This document shows positions 1-11,740 of a DNA stretch of 64,000 bases, piece by piece. Position 1 is the stretch's first letter, and every line of letters begins with the position of its first letter. This DNA is from Angiostrongylus vasorum (lineage: Eukaryota; Nematoda; Chromadorea; Rhabditida; Metastrongylidae): contig JADANN010000380.1 of assembly GCA_018806985.1 (NCBI GenBank), positions 2,523,139 through 2,587,138 on the forward strand. Direction: 5' to 3'. Under the pieces are notes generated by a model, which did no database searches, was not told where the DNA came from, and saw only the letters and a program-made list of their open reading frames with translations. The translations under genes and the position numbers were made by a program.

Positions 1-369
1 AGTTAGCAAACAACTACACCAACGTACCTTCGCTGCTGTGCCTGAATATTTTCTAATATTTATATTTGTTCAGCAGCGTCACGTTAATCCGAAAAAACAC
101 ATTGCATTCAGTGGAGAAAGAACGAGAAACAGCAACGAGAAAAAAGTGGGAAAAAAAAAGAGTAGAATACTGATGAATCATATGGAAATCCTAGAACGGT
201 AAGTGTATTCAACGATGATGTTACAATAGGTGATGTCGATTACGTTACGCATTCATCGGCTACTTTTTCCAGCAAAAACCATGAGCACCTGGTCATAATA
301 TTCTACTTTGTTAAGCTTAATTACAATATAGATGTAAATAATAGCAGTATTAAGAAACCACAAGGCGGA

Positions 370-735
370 TAGTACAGTGTTAGTGATGCCGGTCATAACG
401 AGCCCAGAGCTGATTCGATCCTGCACCGCGCTCACCATGCCTCTCGTCCCTCCGGAGTCGGTAAATTGGTACCAGATATGTCCGTGAAAAAATCACTCTC
501 TGCAATCCACCTGGGAACGCTCGTAGCCCGGCTATATCAGAATTCTAGAGAGAAGAATCGACTCCATCAGCATTCTATGACATTCATGATGGAATGAAAA
601 TTCTCAAGTAGCAGCCGAAGCCACCAGTAGAAGTTGGAAGACCTTCGAGGATGATGGATGCGAGGTAACGAGTCGAATGTGAGAAATGCTGGGATCTGCA
701 CAGTAGACGTGAAGATGGATCGTAGAAAATTAAAT
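370..735 (+). repeat. Family B SINE with the central block shared with family A
   Basis: Contains CCCTCCGGAGTCGGTAAATT and GGTACCAGA (shared with A), then the B-specific tail: AATCCACCTGGGAACGCTC, TCAAGTAGCAGCCGAAGCC, GAAATGCTGGGATCTGCAC. Confidence 0.65.
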
Positions 736-1495
736 TTAGAAAGATATTAAGAAATCAGCTAGGAAATTATAACATATCTACGACGATACGTCTCAACGTT
801 TGAGCTTGAGCTCTCAATTTCCTCCCTTCTTTGACTGTACACACTATCTCTAACTTTAGCGTCTTAATACTTTCCTCTAGATGCTCACAATCGTACTGTC
901 ATTTTCACCTATAAAAAAGAACAGAGCTAATCGTTTTCCTTGTGTAACTGAAAAACCTGTTAAACTTTGAGATAATATGAGTCACATAGTGTTCATAGCA
1001 CGCTAAAGAGAAAAAGAAAAAAGCGGTGAGATCGTGTGAAATTAATCTTACAGATCACAAATGAATGGCCTTTGTGCATAAGTCTACCGTTTGGGGGGTT
1101 TACTTAGATTTAGTGCAAAAAAATAAAAAGATAAAAAGTGTTAATAATGACGTAGAGAATTGTATGAACGGGAAATGATGACTTGTTCAACACAATACGC
1201 TGAATAGACATTTAGAACTGGTAGTGAAACAACATGAACTATGAGAAAAATACAACATAAGAGCAAAGAACAGAACCGGTATAGTCAAAGTATCATCCTT
1301 TCTTTTACGACTATAACAATTGAGAATGTAGCGCCGAATAGACCGGCACATATGCTAAATATCGGATCACTCAAAATTCAAACATATGGTTGAACTTAAC
1401 GAAAATGTATTTCAAGTCTCTGAATGATTCCAGTTCAACCGAATATGCGCTAATTTTGATCCGCGTAAATTTTTGATTCTATCAGAGTACCGCAT
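736..1495. other. No gene seen
   Basis: AT-rich sequence without a supportable exon, tRNA or repeat that I recognise. Confidence 0.5.
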
Positions 1496-1499
1496 TGTG

Positions 1500-1780
1500 G
1501 TGAGTGTGGCGCAGTGGTCGGAGGCGCCCTGCAACACAAATGTGGAATCGATCCCCGCGCCCATGGCCCACAGAGCCTTCCATCCCTCCAGAGTCGATAA
1601 ATTGGTGGCAGGCTTGTCTGGGAGGATAGCAGCACTGGCTCGATACATCGGTAGGCCACCACGAGTCATTGTAAAGGCCAGGTATGCATTCAATCACCTC
1701 CAAAAAGAAGCTTGATGAAGTCGAATGCACAGCGCATTCCTCAGGATCGACCAACGCCGAGAGCTTTATCCTTTATTTTT
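1500..1780 (+). repeat. Family A tRNA-like SINE, copy 1
   Basis: Head GTGTGGCGCAGTGGTCGGAG (box A-like), GGAATCGATCCC (box B-like), centre CAGAGTCGATAAATTGGTGG, body CTCGATACATCGGTAGGCCA, tail to GAGCTTTATCCTTTA. Nearly full length; used here as the family model. Confidence 0.8.
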
Positions 1781-2159
1781 TTATACCGGGATAGCATTAA
1801 ATTGATTTCCATGAAACACCTCATCGTTTCTAGCACTTTTTGTAAAATGAACTTTTAAGAGACCACAAGTAAAAAAGGCATATTAGCAAAATACTTGAAA
1901 ATCAATAAAATATAAAGCATGGTACTAAGAACGACTTAAGAAAGAGTGTTATCCTTAAGGGAAATCCAGCTGGACGAAGCCAATAAAAAGATGCTCATGA
2001 ATCAGACATTACTGGCATTGCGTGAATGACTTGTTCATGGAGAAAGTAGTACCCTTACTATTAACATTATACAGTCTAACACTTGTCTTCAAGTAAATAA
2101 TGATAAGTTCAAAAAACAGGATTTTATATTTGAAATATATCACTAGAAATAGCTGTGCT

Positions 2160-2430
2160 GGGGCGTGTAGCGCAGGGATTAGAGGGTCCTGCAGCACACA
2201 CAGAGTCCTTGGTTCGATCCAATATCACAAATTCTACCAAACCCAAACCCTCTGGGGTCGGCGAATTGGTACCAGACGATAACAGAACTGATCTGATACA
2301 CCGGTAGCTACCGCAAGTCATTGTATAGGCCAGATATGCATTCAATCCTCTGCAATGATGCTTAATGAATTCGAATACATGGAGCATCCTTCAGAGATTG
2401 GTCAACACTAACAGCTTTATCTTTTTCCCC
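2160..2430 (+). repeat. Family A tRNA-like SINE, copy 2
   Basis: Head GGGGCGTGTAGCGCAGGGAT, box B-like TTGGTTCGATCC, then the shared body and tail. Part of the body around 2280 is deleted. Confidence 0.78.
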
Positions 2431-2829
2431 TTAATCACTAGCTGATGTTACAAATTACTGAAATTCGACGGATCTTCATGTGACGAGGCATAATATTGGT
2501 ATGACTATGGACAGTGGTGATTAATACACTGTTTGTTTGGGTTTGTGTTTGTAATTATGATGTGCTTCACAATCGGCTGACGACAATCACTCTACATCAT
2601 TATGAAATGGATGAATAATACTGAGATGACTCGACACTAACGTCGACATCCAACATGTAAGAATCAAATAGGGAGGAAGACACAACGATAAAGCTTTTAA
2701 TGTTGATCAATCATCTACGAAAGCACCGTGGATTCGAGTATATAAAGCATCTTACGGGTGACTGGATGCATAAGTTTTATGCAATCATTTCTGCGGCCCT
2801 TTTCTGTGCACTAATTCTTTCGATCATAA

Positions 2830-2985
2830 AAGCAACTCTGGGATCAATCTGCCAAGCGCCTAGGGAAGGAAGGCTTGGTGATCCTCGAAAGATCGAAAGC
2901 CGAGGGTCGAGACCGAACCACTGATCACTTGTGTATTGCAGAGCATCGATAACCACTGGACTACATGCACCTGAGCATAGACAAA
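2830..2985 (-). repeat. tRNA-like SINE head, family A-related
   Basis: On the minus strand: GTAGTCCAGTGGTTATCGAT (box A-like), then GGTTCGGTCTCGACCC (box B-like), then CCAAGCCTTCCTTCCCT as in family A. The tail is not present. Confidence 0.5.
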
Positions 2986-4250
2986 TTGTATTAATGAATT
3001 AGTTCATTCGTCGATATATGCGAATTCAAGTAACAAACAAAGGTTGAGATAGCAGTACTAGCTGAAGTTTATACATACTATAGAATTCTGTGTCGTATCT
3101 TTCAAATGAAGTAGCGGAGTCACTCTGTAGCAAAGGAAAATGTAACTGATTCAAGGTAAGAGTTTGAACAACGTCCCTAATGCACTACACTACGCAATCG
3201 TAACTGATTTTTTTAATAATAATAGTTTTTTACACAGAGACGTTTACTACGGTAGTCATAATAAAGAGATGATAGTTGGAAACTCTTCCTCTGTCAATGA
3301 CGATTTTGTTGAAAACAAACTAATGACATCACCAGATTAACGATGTTTTCAAAACCTTTCTCGTTGAAAAACATCTACGCCATAAATAGAAAGAGAAGTT
3401 ATAGTTTTTCTTCGGCGAGAGTTTTTTGAATGAGGTGCACACTCGTAAACGTCACAGTATTTGATAGTGTTCAGTCAGTACAGCCGACTTCTTCACTACC
3501 TGCTAATCATGACATTTTGTTGTGGAATACAGAAACATAGCTTGTGTTGAACCAGTTATAAGCGACGGCATTTATAAACTTCTGACTGAAATACAAATTT
3601 CCTCCTCTACAAAATTCTGGAAACAAACAAATCTGGTGACAAATTAGGTCAAGTAATTGGCCCTGTATCTACTAGCTTGACGCCGAATGAAGCCAGTGCA
3701 GTAGCTCAACGATGACGACGACTCGAGGGAGTAATGTGTGAGGCAAGAACAACGCAGTAAATGGAACCGCAGTGAATGTACTTGGTTCCAACACATATTT
3801 AGTAGATGGAGGATAGTGTTTGGTGATCGTCGTGGGGCTGGACGGGAGGTGGGACAGAGCGCAATGCGGTTGGCACATTCAGCAACGAGTAGACGAAGCC
3901 CACCCCGCAAACGAACAAAGGCCAAACTAGAGAAGAAATAGCGATCTTCGAACGAGAGAATGAAGCAGAGAACGACACCCAACGCTCTGTCTGGTATTGC
4001 TCGCCTCGTTGTCAGCCCTCCAATCAACATCAACTAGACGATCAACCTGAATCGCGCAACGTAACAATTAAAAAAACTCGGAAGCAACTGCCGTGAGAAG
4101 ACTATGTGCCGTGAGAATCACAACGCTGCTGAGATATGAGCAAGACTCGAAATCAGTGTTGCTTCTAATCCTAGTGATGCTATCAGAATCACCCATCAAG
4201 GGTGACCTGAGGAGCTCAAAAGCGATTTCGGCTACAGCATCAGCTTAACT
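2986..4250. other. No gene seen; GC-richer patch
   Basis: Stop-rich in all frames except a 129-codon minus frame at 3644-4033 over a GC-richer patch (3820-3930). That frame has biased Arg/Ser/Leu composition, no domain and no splice context, so I do not call it. Confidence 0.4.
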
Positions 4251-4254
4251 GGAT

Positions 4255-4445
4255 TCAATACCGATTTGCAAAAAACTGGTAGAGATAAGGGCAAAGCAAA
4301 CGCTGACTTTATACACTGCTGGGTGATCACAAGTTATTGTATAAACCAAATATGCATTCAACCAATTCTACGATGCTTGATGTAGTCGAATGCTACAGCA
4401 GACCCTTAAGGGATAGTTCAACGCTTTTTCTAATCTTTACTTAGA
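4255..4445 (+). repeat. Family A SINE, 3' fragment
   Basis: Body and tail only: CCAAATATGCATTCAACCAA, GATGCTTGATGTAGTCGAAT, CAACGCTTTTTCTAATC. No tRNA-like head. Confidence 0.55.
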
Positions 4446-4894
4446 TTTGAAAAAATAGTGGTGATTATTACCAATGCAGCTTATCGTGGTAACTCATCTT
4501 TCAATAAGGATTTGCCGAAACGGTTACAGACTTTCTTCTCAGGCTTCACAAGAGATGGCTGTCATTGCTATATAGTGCTCCAAGTGTGAAGTTCATATTA
4601 TATTAAGGCTTTAAACTAAAACATGATGCATTCAATAGGCGCCACAGTTACTTATCCCAATTCTTTCAGGGTACTGGAGCAAAATTCCTTCATATTTATT
4701 CATCGACGCGCAATCAGAACTGTAAAAAGGGCTCATCTTACTCACTGCTCAAGGACACTAAGGACATCATGGTTTTAATTCGCTTATCTTTTTTGACTTC
4801 CTTTGATAAGAAAGTAGCCAACAAGGTTCAACACCTAGGAAAATAGCTTCACTCGTCACTGTGAAGTGCTAAACAACTGGGGAAAGGTGAAAGA

Positions 4895-5085
4895 AGAAAT
4901 ACGTGGCAGCTGATGTAATCTTGAGACATTTGCAAAATTTGGACTTCAGGCCAGATCGAACCGCGATTTTCTTTTCCGGGGGCTCACGTGTTGCACACGG
5001 CACCACTGTGGTCCCTCGTTGTGCCTTTCTCTCAGCCAGTCTTTCTACCCAAACGGTGCCGTCAGCAATCAGCCGTCTACGGGAA
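4895..5085 (-). repeat. Family D short tRNA-like SINE
   Basis: Plus-strand view: TTGAGACATTTGCAAAATTT, GATCGAACCGCGA, CCGGGGGCTCACGTGTTGCA. This is a tRNA-like head on the minus strand followed by the short family D tail. Confidence 0.6.
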
Positions 5086-5354
5086 TGAAATGAAAGCTAG
5101 ATGAAGACAAAGCAAGAGTGTCATAGCTGCTGTGTCAAATCGCAGTGTATAACTTTAATCTACTGCTATTATTTTTTTGACGGAAGGTGGAACCGAGAAC
5201 CAGCCAACCGACAGCTCTGGCCTGTTGCCTGGCTTCTTAAACAACCAAACAAAGCTTTCAGAAAGTAAAATGTACCAGTGCACTACCTCTCCCCTCATCC
5301 TTTATATATGAAAAATGCTCCGGTCAGAAACATGTACTTAATGGCTAAAAGTTT

Positions 5355-5990
5355 GTGCATAGGAGAAGAGGAAAGGAAGGAGTCGCCAACGTGGCACGAA
5401 AAATAGCTGTTTCCAATGGCTACGAAGCAAACGCCACTCGGTTCAATCCAAAAAGTAGCGCTGTGTCCCAAAATAATGTTTCAAACCTAAATAAGATCCC
5501 TTTAAAGCTACCTCTCATTTCAAAAGAAACAAGTTACGCCAATAAGAGGTGTCCTGGAAAAAAGTGGTTTTGGAAGTTATGTGGCTCACTGACCTCCACC
5601 AATACCCTACGCCGTCAATTATTTCGTAATCGCCGCTATGATCGCTAGTGAAGCTCAGAAAATTGTATAATCTGTCTTAACAGGAGATACGAGGATTGTA
5701 TAAGTTCAGGTATAATATACTTCATCTCATGTAAGGCATGCGATGAAGAATACACTGGGGAGACGAGTGAACTACTTTGTGTCCACGTAAAAGAACATGT
5801 AGATAGAAAACTTACAAATAGCCAAAGTATTTCTCTAGGCCACATGTAGAGCACAAAAGCACAGTGATGGTGATTTTAAACTGACTGTAACGATTCTAGC
5901 GCAGGAATGAAAAAACATCAATGCACAAGACTCTTGACGCGTTGTGGATACATTTCAATAGTCCAAAAATGAATATCTCTCTATCGTGGG
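5355..5990 (+). mobile_element. Penelope-like element fragment: linker and GIY-YIG endonuclease region (pseudogene)
   Basis: One frame is open from 5355 to 5648 and continues after TAG TGA to 5850. It reads LKLPLISKE, then QLFRNRRYDR, then CIICLNRRYEDC, IIYFISCKACDEEYTGETS and VKEHVD. Linker, Cys-rich block and GIY-YIG nuclease in this order are typical of Penelope-like retroelements. The frame breaks near 5850 and goes on as GDFKLTVTILA. The family-typical Arg before the KEH motif is His, so the nuclease is probably dead. No reverse-transcriptase part was found upstream. Confidence 0.75.
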
Positions 5991-6394
5991 TGACCTGAAG
6001 CCTTTTTTGAACTAATTTTTTTCACCTTGATGGGTGTTATTCGTCACCCCACGTGAACAACACACGGGTGGTCCCACACCCATAGATCATCACTAGTACT
6101 ATACGTAGTTCACCGAATTATATGGATATCATTCCACAAAAATATAATACCCAGGCCCTGAAGAGGATGAATTTGCCAAAACTTTAGCCACCTAATCACG
6201 ACAACAACAATAAAAACAACAAAATCAACAACAACGATAACAACGACGACAACTTGTAGCAACCTCGCGTTAGATCAACAACGGCATTTTGAAAGAATAT
6301 ATTTACACATATCTATTATTAATGCCGAAGTCTATAAAAAGTCAATCTTTTGGGTTATTACGGGATGTTTGACAGTTTCCTATAAATAAAGTAT
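5991..6394. other. No gene seen; CAA/ACA-rich patch
   Basis: Follows the Penelope-like fragment. Contains an imperfect AAC/ACA-rich run at 6200-6255. Nothing else supportable. Confidence 0.45.
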
Positions 6395-6665
6395 AAAGCT
6401 CTCCGCACTGATCCCTGAGGGATGCGCCATGCATTCGACTTCATCAAGCGTCGTTTGGAGGTGGTTGAATGCATATCTGGCCTCCACAATGACTCACGGT
6501 GGCCTACCGATGTATCGAGCCAATGCTGCTATCCTCCCAGATAGGTCTGGCACCAATACGCCCACTCCGGCGAGATGGAAAGCTTGATGGGCTGTGGTCA
6601 CGGGGATCGATTCCACGTGTGTGTTGCAGGGCGCCTCCGACCACTGCGCCACACGCGCCCATAAA
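6395..6665 (-). repeat. Family A tRNA-like SINE, copy on minus strand
   Basis: Nearly full length. The minus-strand head reads GGGCGCGTGTGGCGCAGTGG, the centre CCGGAGTGGGCGTATTGGTG. Confidence 0.8.
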
Positions 6666-6959
6666 ACGCCACATAGTTTACTATATACTGCACTAACACA
6701 ACTCATTACGAACAAAAGAGAACTGAAGTAGCAAAGGTTTGTAGTTGAAATTGAACAAGGCACTGTAAGGGAAGGAAATGGCGACGTTCGAACCACTTCA
6801 GCCACAGTGCAGTGGATAAATACATATCAGGCTTGATAACAAATTACAAGTAGAAATTCGACTTTTGCTGCTATAAAATCGTAATTTCCCAATGATTCTG
6901 CTCGAGAACAAGTTGACTGGGAAAAAAAATGTTGTTCATGATCAGTACTGATTATTAGG

Positions 6960-7130
6960 AATACAATTTTCAACGATGATAACAATCACAATGGTGCTGA
7001 GATATTTGCGAAACTCCAGACCGCAGGTGTCTCCGGTGGTGAACGAACGCGCTATTGCCCTTTCCGGGGGTTAACGCGTCCACCTCCACACCATGCGGGT
7101 CCTCCGTTTCGCCTGTCATTATGAAAACAA
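6960..7130 (-). repeat. Family D short tRNA-like SINE
   Basis: Plus-strand view: GGTGCTGAGATATTTGCGAA, CCTTTCCGGGGGTTAACGCG, CACCACACC-type head. Confidence 0.62.
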
Positions 7131-7317
7131 TTAACACTGTGATAATAACAATGTCATGAAGAGAATTTCGCAATGGTAGGAGAGAAATCGTTGACTTACG
7201 GTGCTGCACTTCTGATCTATCGATGTTGAAACTCGCCTTCTTTTTCTTTTCATTTTGAAATGACTACCTGTAACAAAAAAATGCTTTTTTGTTACATTTC
7301 TATCACTGCCGAACTGT

Positions 7318-7585
7318 CGGACTTGACCAATCCCAGAAAGATGCATTCGACTTCAATAAGCATCGTTGAAGGTAACTGAATGCATATCTGGCCTTTAGAA
7401 TGATTTGCGGTGGTCCACCGATGCATCGAGCAAGTGCTGCTATCTTCCCAGAGAGTCTGGTACCAATTTGCCCACCCCGGAGGGATGAAAAGCTTGACGA
7501 GCCTAGGGCGCAAGGATCAACCCTATGCGTATTGCAGGGCGCCACCGACCGTTGCACCACTGCATCACACGCGCCCCTCGGAAAA
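7318..7585 (-). repeat. Family A tRNA-like SINE, copy on minus strand
   Basis: Head on the minus strand GGGCGCGTGTGATGCAGTGG, centre GGGGTGGGCAAATTGGTACC, tail near 7320. Confidence 0.8.
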
Positions 7586-8429
7586 GTTGGAATCCGAAGA
7601 AAGATGGATAAATATTACGAACATTATGGATGCCGAACAGTATGTACGGAAAATAACTGCGTGTAAAGGACAGATGGCCAGAAAAAGTGGCACAAATAAT
7701 CAATACGCATGTCTTCTATGTAAACTGTTGGTCACTTCAAGATATGCATTAATTAGCCCATATTATACACGAAAGAACGATGAAATGTTCAGAATTTAGC
7801 AGTATAAAAGACAGTCATTGATTTTCAATAGGACTTTGACCGCGAAGAAACTATTCGACGTCAAAACATTGAGCTTCAAGTTGTTTTTGGCAGTGTTCTG
7901 AGGTTTAGACCGATCTTGATCATTGGTGATCTGAGACGTTTTATACCAAATCGCTGATCTGTAATGTGGACTGAAGTAAAAAGTTACGGAAAGTTTTCCC
8001 TGAATTGTCATCGCTTTTACTGATTTCACGAATAAGCTTATTACGATCCACCTTCCTGAAGACGCCAATACCACCTGTATCACCTGTCGTCCTGTTAATC
8101 ATTGTAGAATTCCATTGGACCCTAGAGAAATTTCCACTGGTCTCGGTCGTTCACCACAGTTGGTTGCTTGGTGGACTTGGCTCGTTCGATGAAAACGAAA
8201 TGCACAGCACTTTTACTGAGAGGCTTATTATTTTCACTGCTTTTGCGTAGAAGGATGTAGCCAAGAGAAGCTCTCGGAGCACCCTGGAAACATGGTATAC
8301 TCCTCTTCTTCTGCTTCCGGATGAAAATGTCGAACTCCTTCACAGCCTCAATGACCTTACTTGGATGAATCCTCTACTTTATATCGCAGTCCGACGCAAT
8401 GCTTGCATAATTTTTTTCCATATTTGTTA
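7586..8429. other. No gene seen; possible RTE 3' scrap
   Basis: CACCTGTATCACCTGTCGTC at about 8079 matches the RTE 3' region at 45.06 kb, but similarity ends soon after. A 73-codon minus frame at 8122-8343 has no recognisable domain. Confidence 0.4.
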
Positions 8430-8765
8430 CATGACCCGTCATCACATCTACTGTGTGGATCCCAGCACTTCTTGCATTTGATTCATGTTCCTCGCAAAGA
8501 TCGTCCACAGTGGTCTTGTTGTTTCAGCTACTAGTTGAGGATTTCGTCTTCTTTATGAATGTCGCAGAATGGTGGTCGGGTCGATTCTCCTGGCAATGTT
8601 GGAGATAGCCGAGGTAAGGCGTTCCCATGTGGATTGGAGGAGCGTGTTGAGGTGGGAGTCGAACTAGGGCCTTTGGTTCCTGATCGACAGCATAACTATC
8701 CACTACGCTATCCCAGCCCCATACTTGCGTAATATGAAGAAAAGAGAAAAAAACAGCCGTCCAAT
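8430..8765 (-). repeat. Family B SINE lacking the central block
   Basis: The minus-strand head GGGCTGGGATAGCGTAGTGG with box B-like TAGTTCGACTCCC runs straight into CCAATCCACATGGGAACGCC and the B tail. The A-like centre is absent. Confidence 0.72.
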
Positions 8766-8849
8766 GCATGAAAGTGATTTTGCTTTTGTCACTTTAGCAT
8801 GTCCTTAGTACTTATTTATTAAATATTTATTTCACTACCCGCCATCACG

Positions 8850-9225
8850 TTTATCACACTATATGAATTCCAGCACTTCTTGCATTCGATTCGTTTCTTC
8901 TCATCCACCACCTAAGTCTTCGAACTATTTTGCGTGTGGCTTAGGCTGCTGCTTGAGGATTTTTTTCGTCTTGGTCATCAATGCCGTTGATTACTGGTCG
9001 TGTCGACTTTCCACTGAGTCCTGAGATAGCCGTGATGGGGCGTTCCCAGGTGGATTATTGGAGGTTAGTCTGTTACAGACAAGTCTGGTACCAATTTACC
9101 GATTCTAGAGCGATGAGAGGCTTAGTGAGCCTGGTGAGGGTTCAAACTAGAGCTTGCGTAAGTTGGGCCGACCGCGTAACGATCACTACCTTTGCACTAC
9201 CCCCCCTCCCTATTCTTAATAATTA
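8850..9225 (-). repeat. Family B SINE with the central block
   Basis: Minus strand: head GGTAGTGCAAAGGTAGTGAT, box B-like TTTGAACCC, centre ATCGGTAAATTGGTACCAGA, tail AATCCACCTGGGAACGCCCC to AAGTGCTGGAATTC. Confidence 0.72.
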
Positions 9226-9244
9226 GACCATTCAAATGATGGGC

Positions 9245-9570
9245 AGCGGAATCAGAGGGATTCAGAACGGCTGAGTATTCCAACTGTGTCCCACATTTCT
9301 CAAGGCCAAACAAAGCTCCATTTCTTTCCTGAGTCGGCAAATTGTTACCCAGAGTTGCTTGGGAAAAGCTCTCTCCGATTCAGAAAAGAAAAGTGATTGG
9401 TTGTGATCACATCGTGGGAGGGTTCTTATAGAAATGTCTCGACCAGAATCCAACGACGTTCTCAAGCAGCAGCCGATTCTATAGACAAAATTTGAAGATT
9501 CCCATAGAAGACGGATATGAGAGGTGGAATCGAATAAAAGAACTTCTGGGATACACCTAATAAGAGAAGT
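9245..9570 (+). repeat. Family B SINE, plus strand, diverged
   Basis: Centre CCTGAGTCGGCAAATTGTTA and B tail (TCAAGCAGCAGCCGATTC, GGTGGAATCGAATAAAAGAA). Lies tail-away and next to the minus-strand copy at 8850-9225, so the two heads face each other. Confidence 0.6.
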
Positions 9571-9949
9571 TGAGTTATATAAATAAGAAAAAAACAAAAA
9601 CAACTTCTAACCACTACAATACGATACTAACGAAGGGAAAGAAATGACGTGACCTTAGTCGGGAAAACATGGTGCTTTTCACAGAGCACTGCAGACAGTA
9701 TTTTGTTGACGTGCGAACAAGTTTTCACGTGATGATGCACTGTGATGCCTTTCATAATAACTATTCGAATATCTAATCGATTAAGAGAAAGATTCTATAG
9801 CAATTTGTCAAAGAATGTTTGCCAAATAATGGTACATCGTAAACATTGGGACATTCAACTAGTTAATGAGACCTGTGATAAGAAAAACGGAAAGTTAAGT
9901 ACATTCGAATTTTTCTTATCCTTGAGAGGATCTTACTAAACTGTTCGTA

Positions 9950-10090
9950 TAGTACCACTATAATGCTGAGACATTTGGAAAACGTGGAGCTCATGCCAGA
10001 TTGAACCGCGACTATCCCTTTCCGGAGCTCACGTGTTACCCACTGCATCAGTGAGGACCATGATTTAGCCTTCTCTCAGCCACAGCAGCG
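9950..10090 (-). repeat. Family D short tRNA-like SINE
   Basis: Plus-strand view: ATAATGCTGAGACATTTGGA, CAGATTGAACCGCGAC, TTTCCGGAGCTCACGTG. Confidence 0.62.
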
Positions 10091-11009
10091 TTAGTTAGAA
10101 AACTGGCAAGTATTCAATAACTAATAACTAGTTAAACTGGTAATTAAGCAAATAAAAAGTTAGCATTGTTTATTCATACAGTAGTGAGGAAGTCATAGAA
10201 CGTAATGCAAATAGATTAAGGTAAGAATGAGTGATCAATCAATAATACGATGCACCATCAATCACAAACAAAGAAGGTTCCGATGGCATTAGAAGAGAAA
10301 AAATATTGAAGATAAAAGACGTATAGAAAAGGTCGACGTTTCTTGTGAGGACATTTTAGAACCAGATGGAAATAGTGTACAAAAAAACTGGTTGACCTTG
10401 TGTTGGTGCACGACACTAGCGTTGAAGCACTAAGAAGTGAGAAAGAAAGAAAACGAAAGTTAAAGCAAAAGGAACTGAGATTAGAAAAATCATGCTAAGG
10501 GATCCTACTATTTTCATAGGTTATTTCGGCTTCCACATTAAGACGGAAAAGAAAAAGCTTCACAACAAAAATCGAGGCTGTCTAGATCATTGACACAGAT
10601 AGTAAGATGTTAAGCTTCATTCGTAGTCGATTTTGAATACTGGTAATAGCTTTCCCATATTTGACACATTGACTTCCTCAATTATCATCCTTTCTTCTAA
10701 CCAAGTTTGCCATTTTAACTGTATTTTTTAATGGATAGGAAAGAATCTTCTTCTCCTGGAATCCCGAAATAATTGGCTGTTTCCAGGGTGTTGCCATGTA
10801 ACGACGTTATCGTTGGTAATTGTGAGCTGAACTGAGTTGTTTGCTGTCTTGTCGTGCCGCAGAGTTTATTCCAGAACTGGAAATTTCGATCATTTCAGGT
10901 GAGTTTGCGAAACATGAACTTTTACTGTCCATAGCAGTTCGATGTCACGGTGAGGTGGTGGTGGCGAAGTGTTGAGGGATTTGATAGAGTGACAAATGAT
11001 GATGGATAA
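10091..11009. other. No gene seen
   Basis: Unique-looking AT-rich sequence. A 24-base stretch near 10875 is framed by a good acceptor and donor (see findings). Confidence 0.4.
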
Positions 11010-11270
11010 AGCGTTCGGCTCAAATCAATCCCTGTGGAATGCGTCATGGATTCGACTTCATCTAACATCGTAGAGGTGATTTATCTGGTGATTAATATCT
11101 AGTCTATACAAAGACTTGCGGTGGCCTATCGATTTATCAAGTCAGTGTTGTTTTCCTTCCACACATGTTTGGTGTCACTTTGCCCACCGCAGATGGTAGC
11201 GTTGCGGCGTGGAACTAAGGACTTCGTGCGTATTACATGGCCTATCTTACGGCTGCGCTACGTGAGCACA
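11010..11270 (-). repeat. Family A tRNA-like SINE, diverged copy on minus strand
   Basis: Recognised by GGAATGCGTCATGGATTCGA, TTGCGGTGGCCTATCGATTT and a tRNA-like head at about 11235-11265. The centre is diverged. Confidence 0.65.
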
Positions 11271-11579
11271 TCAATACTGAGGTAACGGATGTATGAAGGA
11301 TGAAGGAGATAAATGAAGGATGTGAGAAATTGCAAGTGATGTTAAATAATAAAAAAATATTGCACCATATATCGCATATAAAAAAGTTCTATGTAAAAAA
11401 AGGTATTAACTCTTAGCTACCACCGCGATAAAGTTACTTAATTATATTTACGATTATATATTATACAACTTTAGATAGTACTTAATGGAATTCGTCATCC
11501 GTAAACTTCCGCTATGAAATCAGAATAATCACATGTGCTGAAATGAAGTTACCTTCTAAGATAGTTCTTTTTTCGTGGA

Positions 11580-11740
11580 ATACAACCATAATGATGCTGA
11601 GATATCTGCAAAACTCCGGTCCGCTAGTGTCTGCGGTGGGGACCAAAGACGCTATCGCCCTTTACAGGGACTAAGCCGTTCACCACCACACCATGCGATT
11701 CCTTCGTTCCGTCTTTCTCTGAGCCGTGTTATTGACCTGT
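11580..11740 (-). repeat. Family D short tRNA-like SINE
   Basis: Plus-strand view: ATGATGCTGAGATATCTGCA, CTATCGCCCTTTACAGGGAC, CACCACCACACCATGCG. Confidence 0.62.

Noticed and set aside
1503..1575. True tRNA genes at SINE heads with box A/B-like sequence
   Set aside because: Cloverleaf pairing is not convincing, and the same heads recur attached to SINE bodies throughout the window.
1412..1754. Overlapping short ORFs shared by many loci (e.g. LPMYRASAAILPDK)
   Set aside because: They are six-frame reads of family A SINEs; the same peptide recurs at 2.1, 6.5, 7.4, 12.5, 13.9 and 54.3 kb with stops and shifts.
2700..2924. Small secreted-protein gene: TATA-like TATATAAAG at about 2740, Met at 2766, hydrophobic leader, then ICQAPREG resembling a Kunitz start
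   Set aside because: The part after the leader coincides with a minus-strand tRNA-like SINE head (2830-2985), and no exon with the remaining Cys residues follows. Most likely chance.
3644..4033. 129-codon minus frame
   Set aside because: Compositionally biased, no domain, no splice context, opposite-strand frames also open; probably a GC-rich patch.
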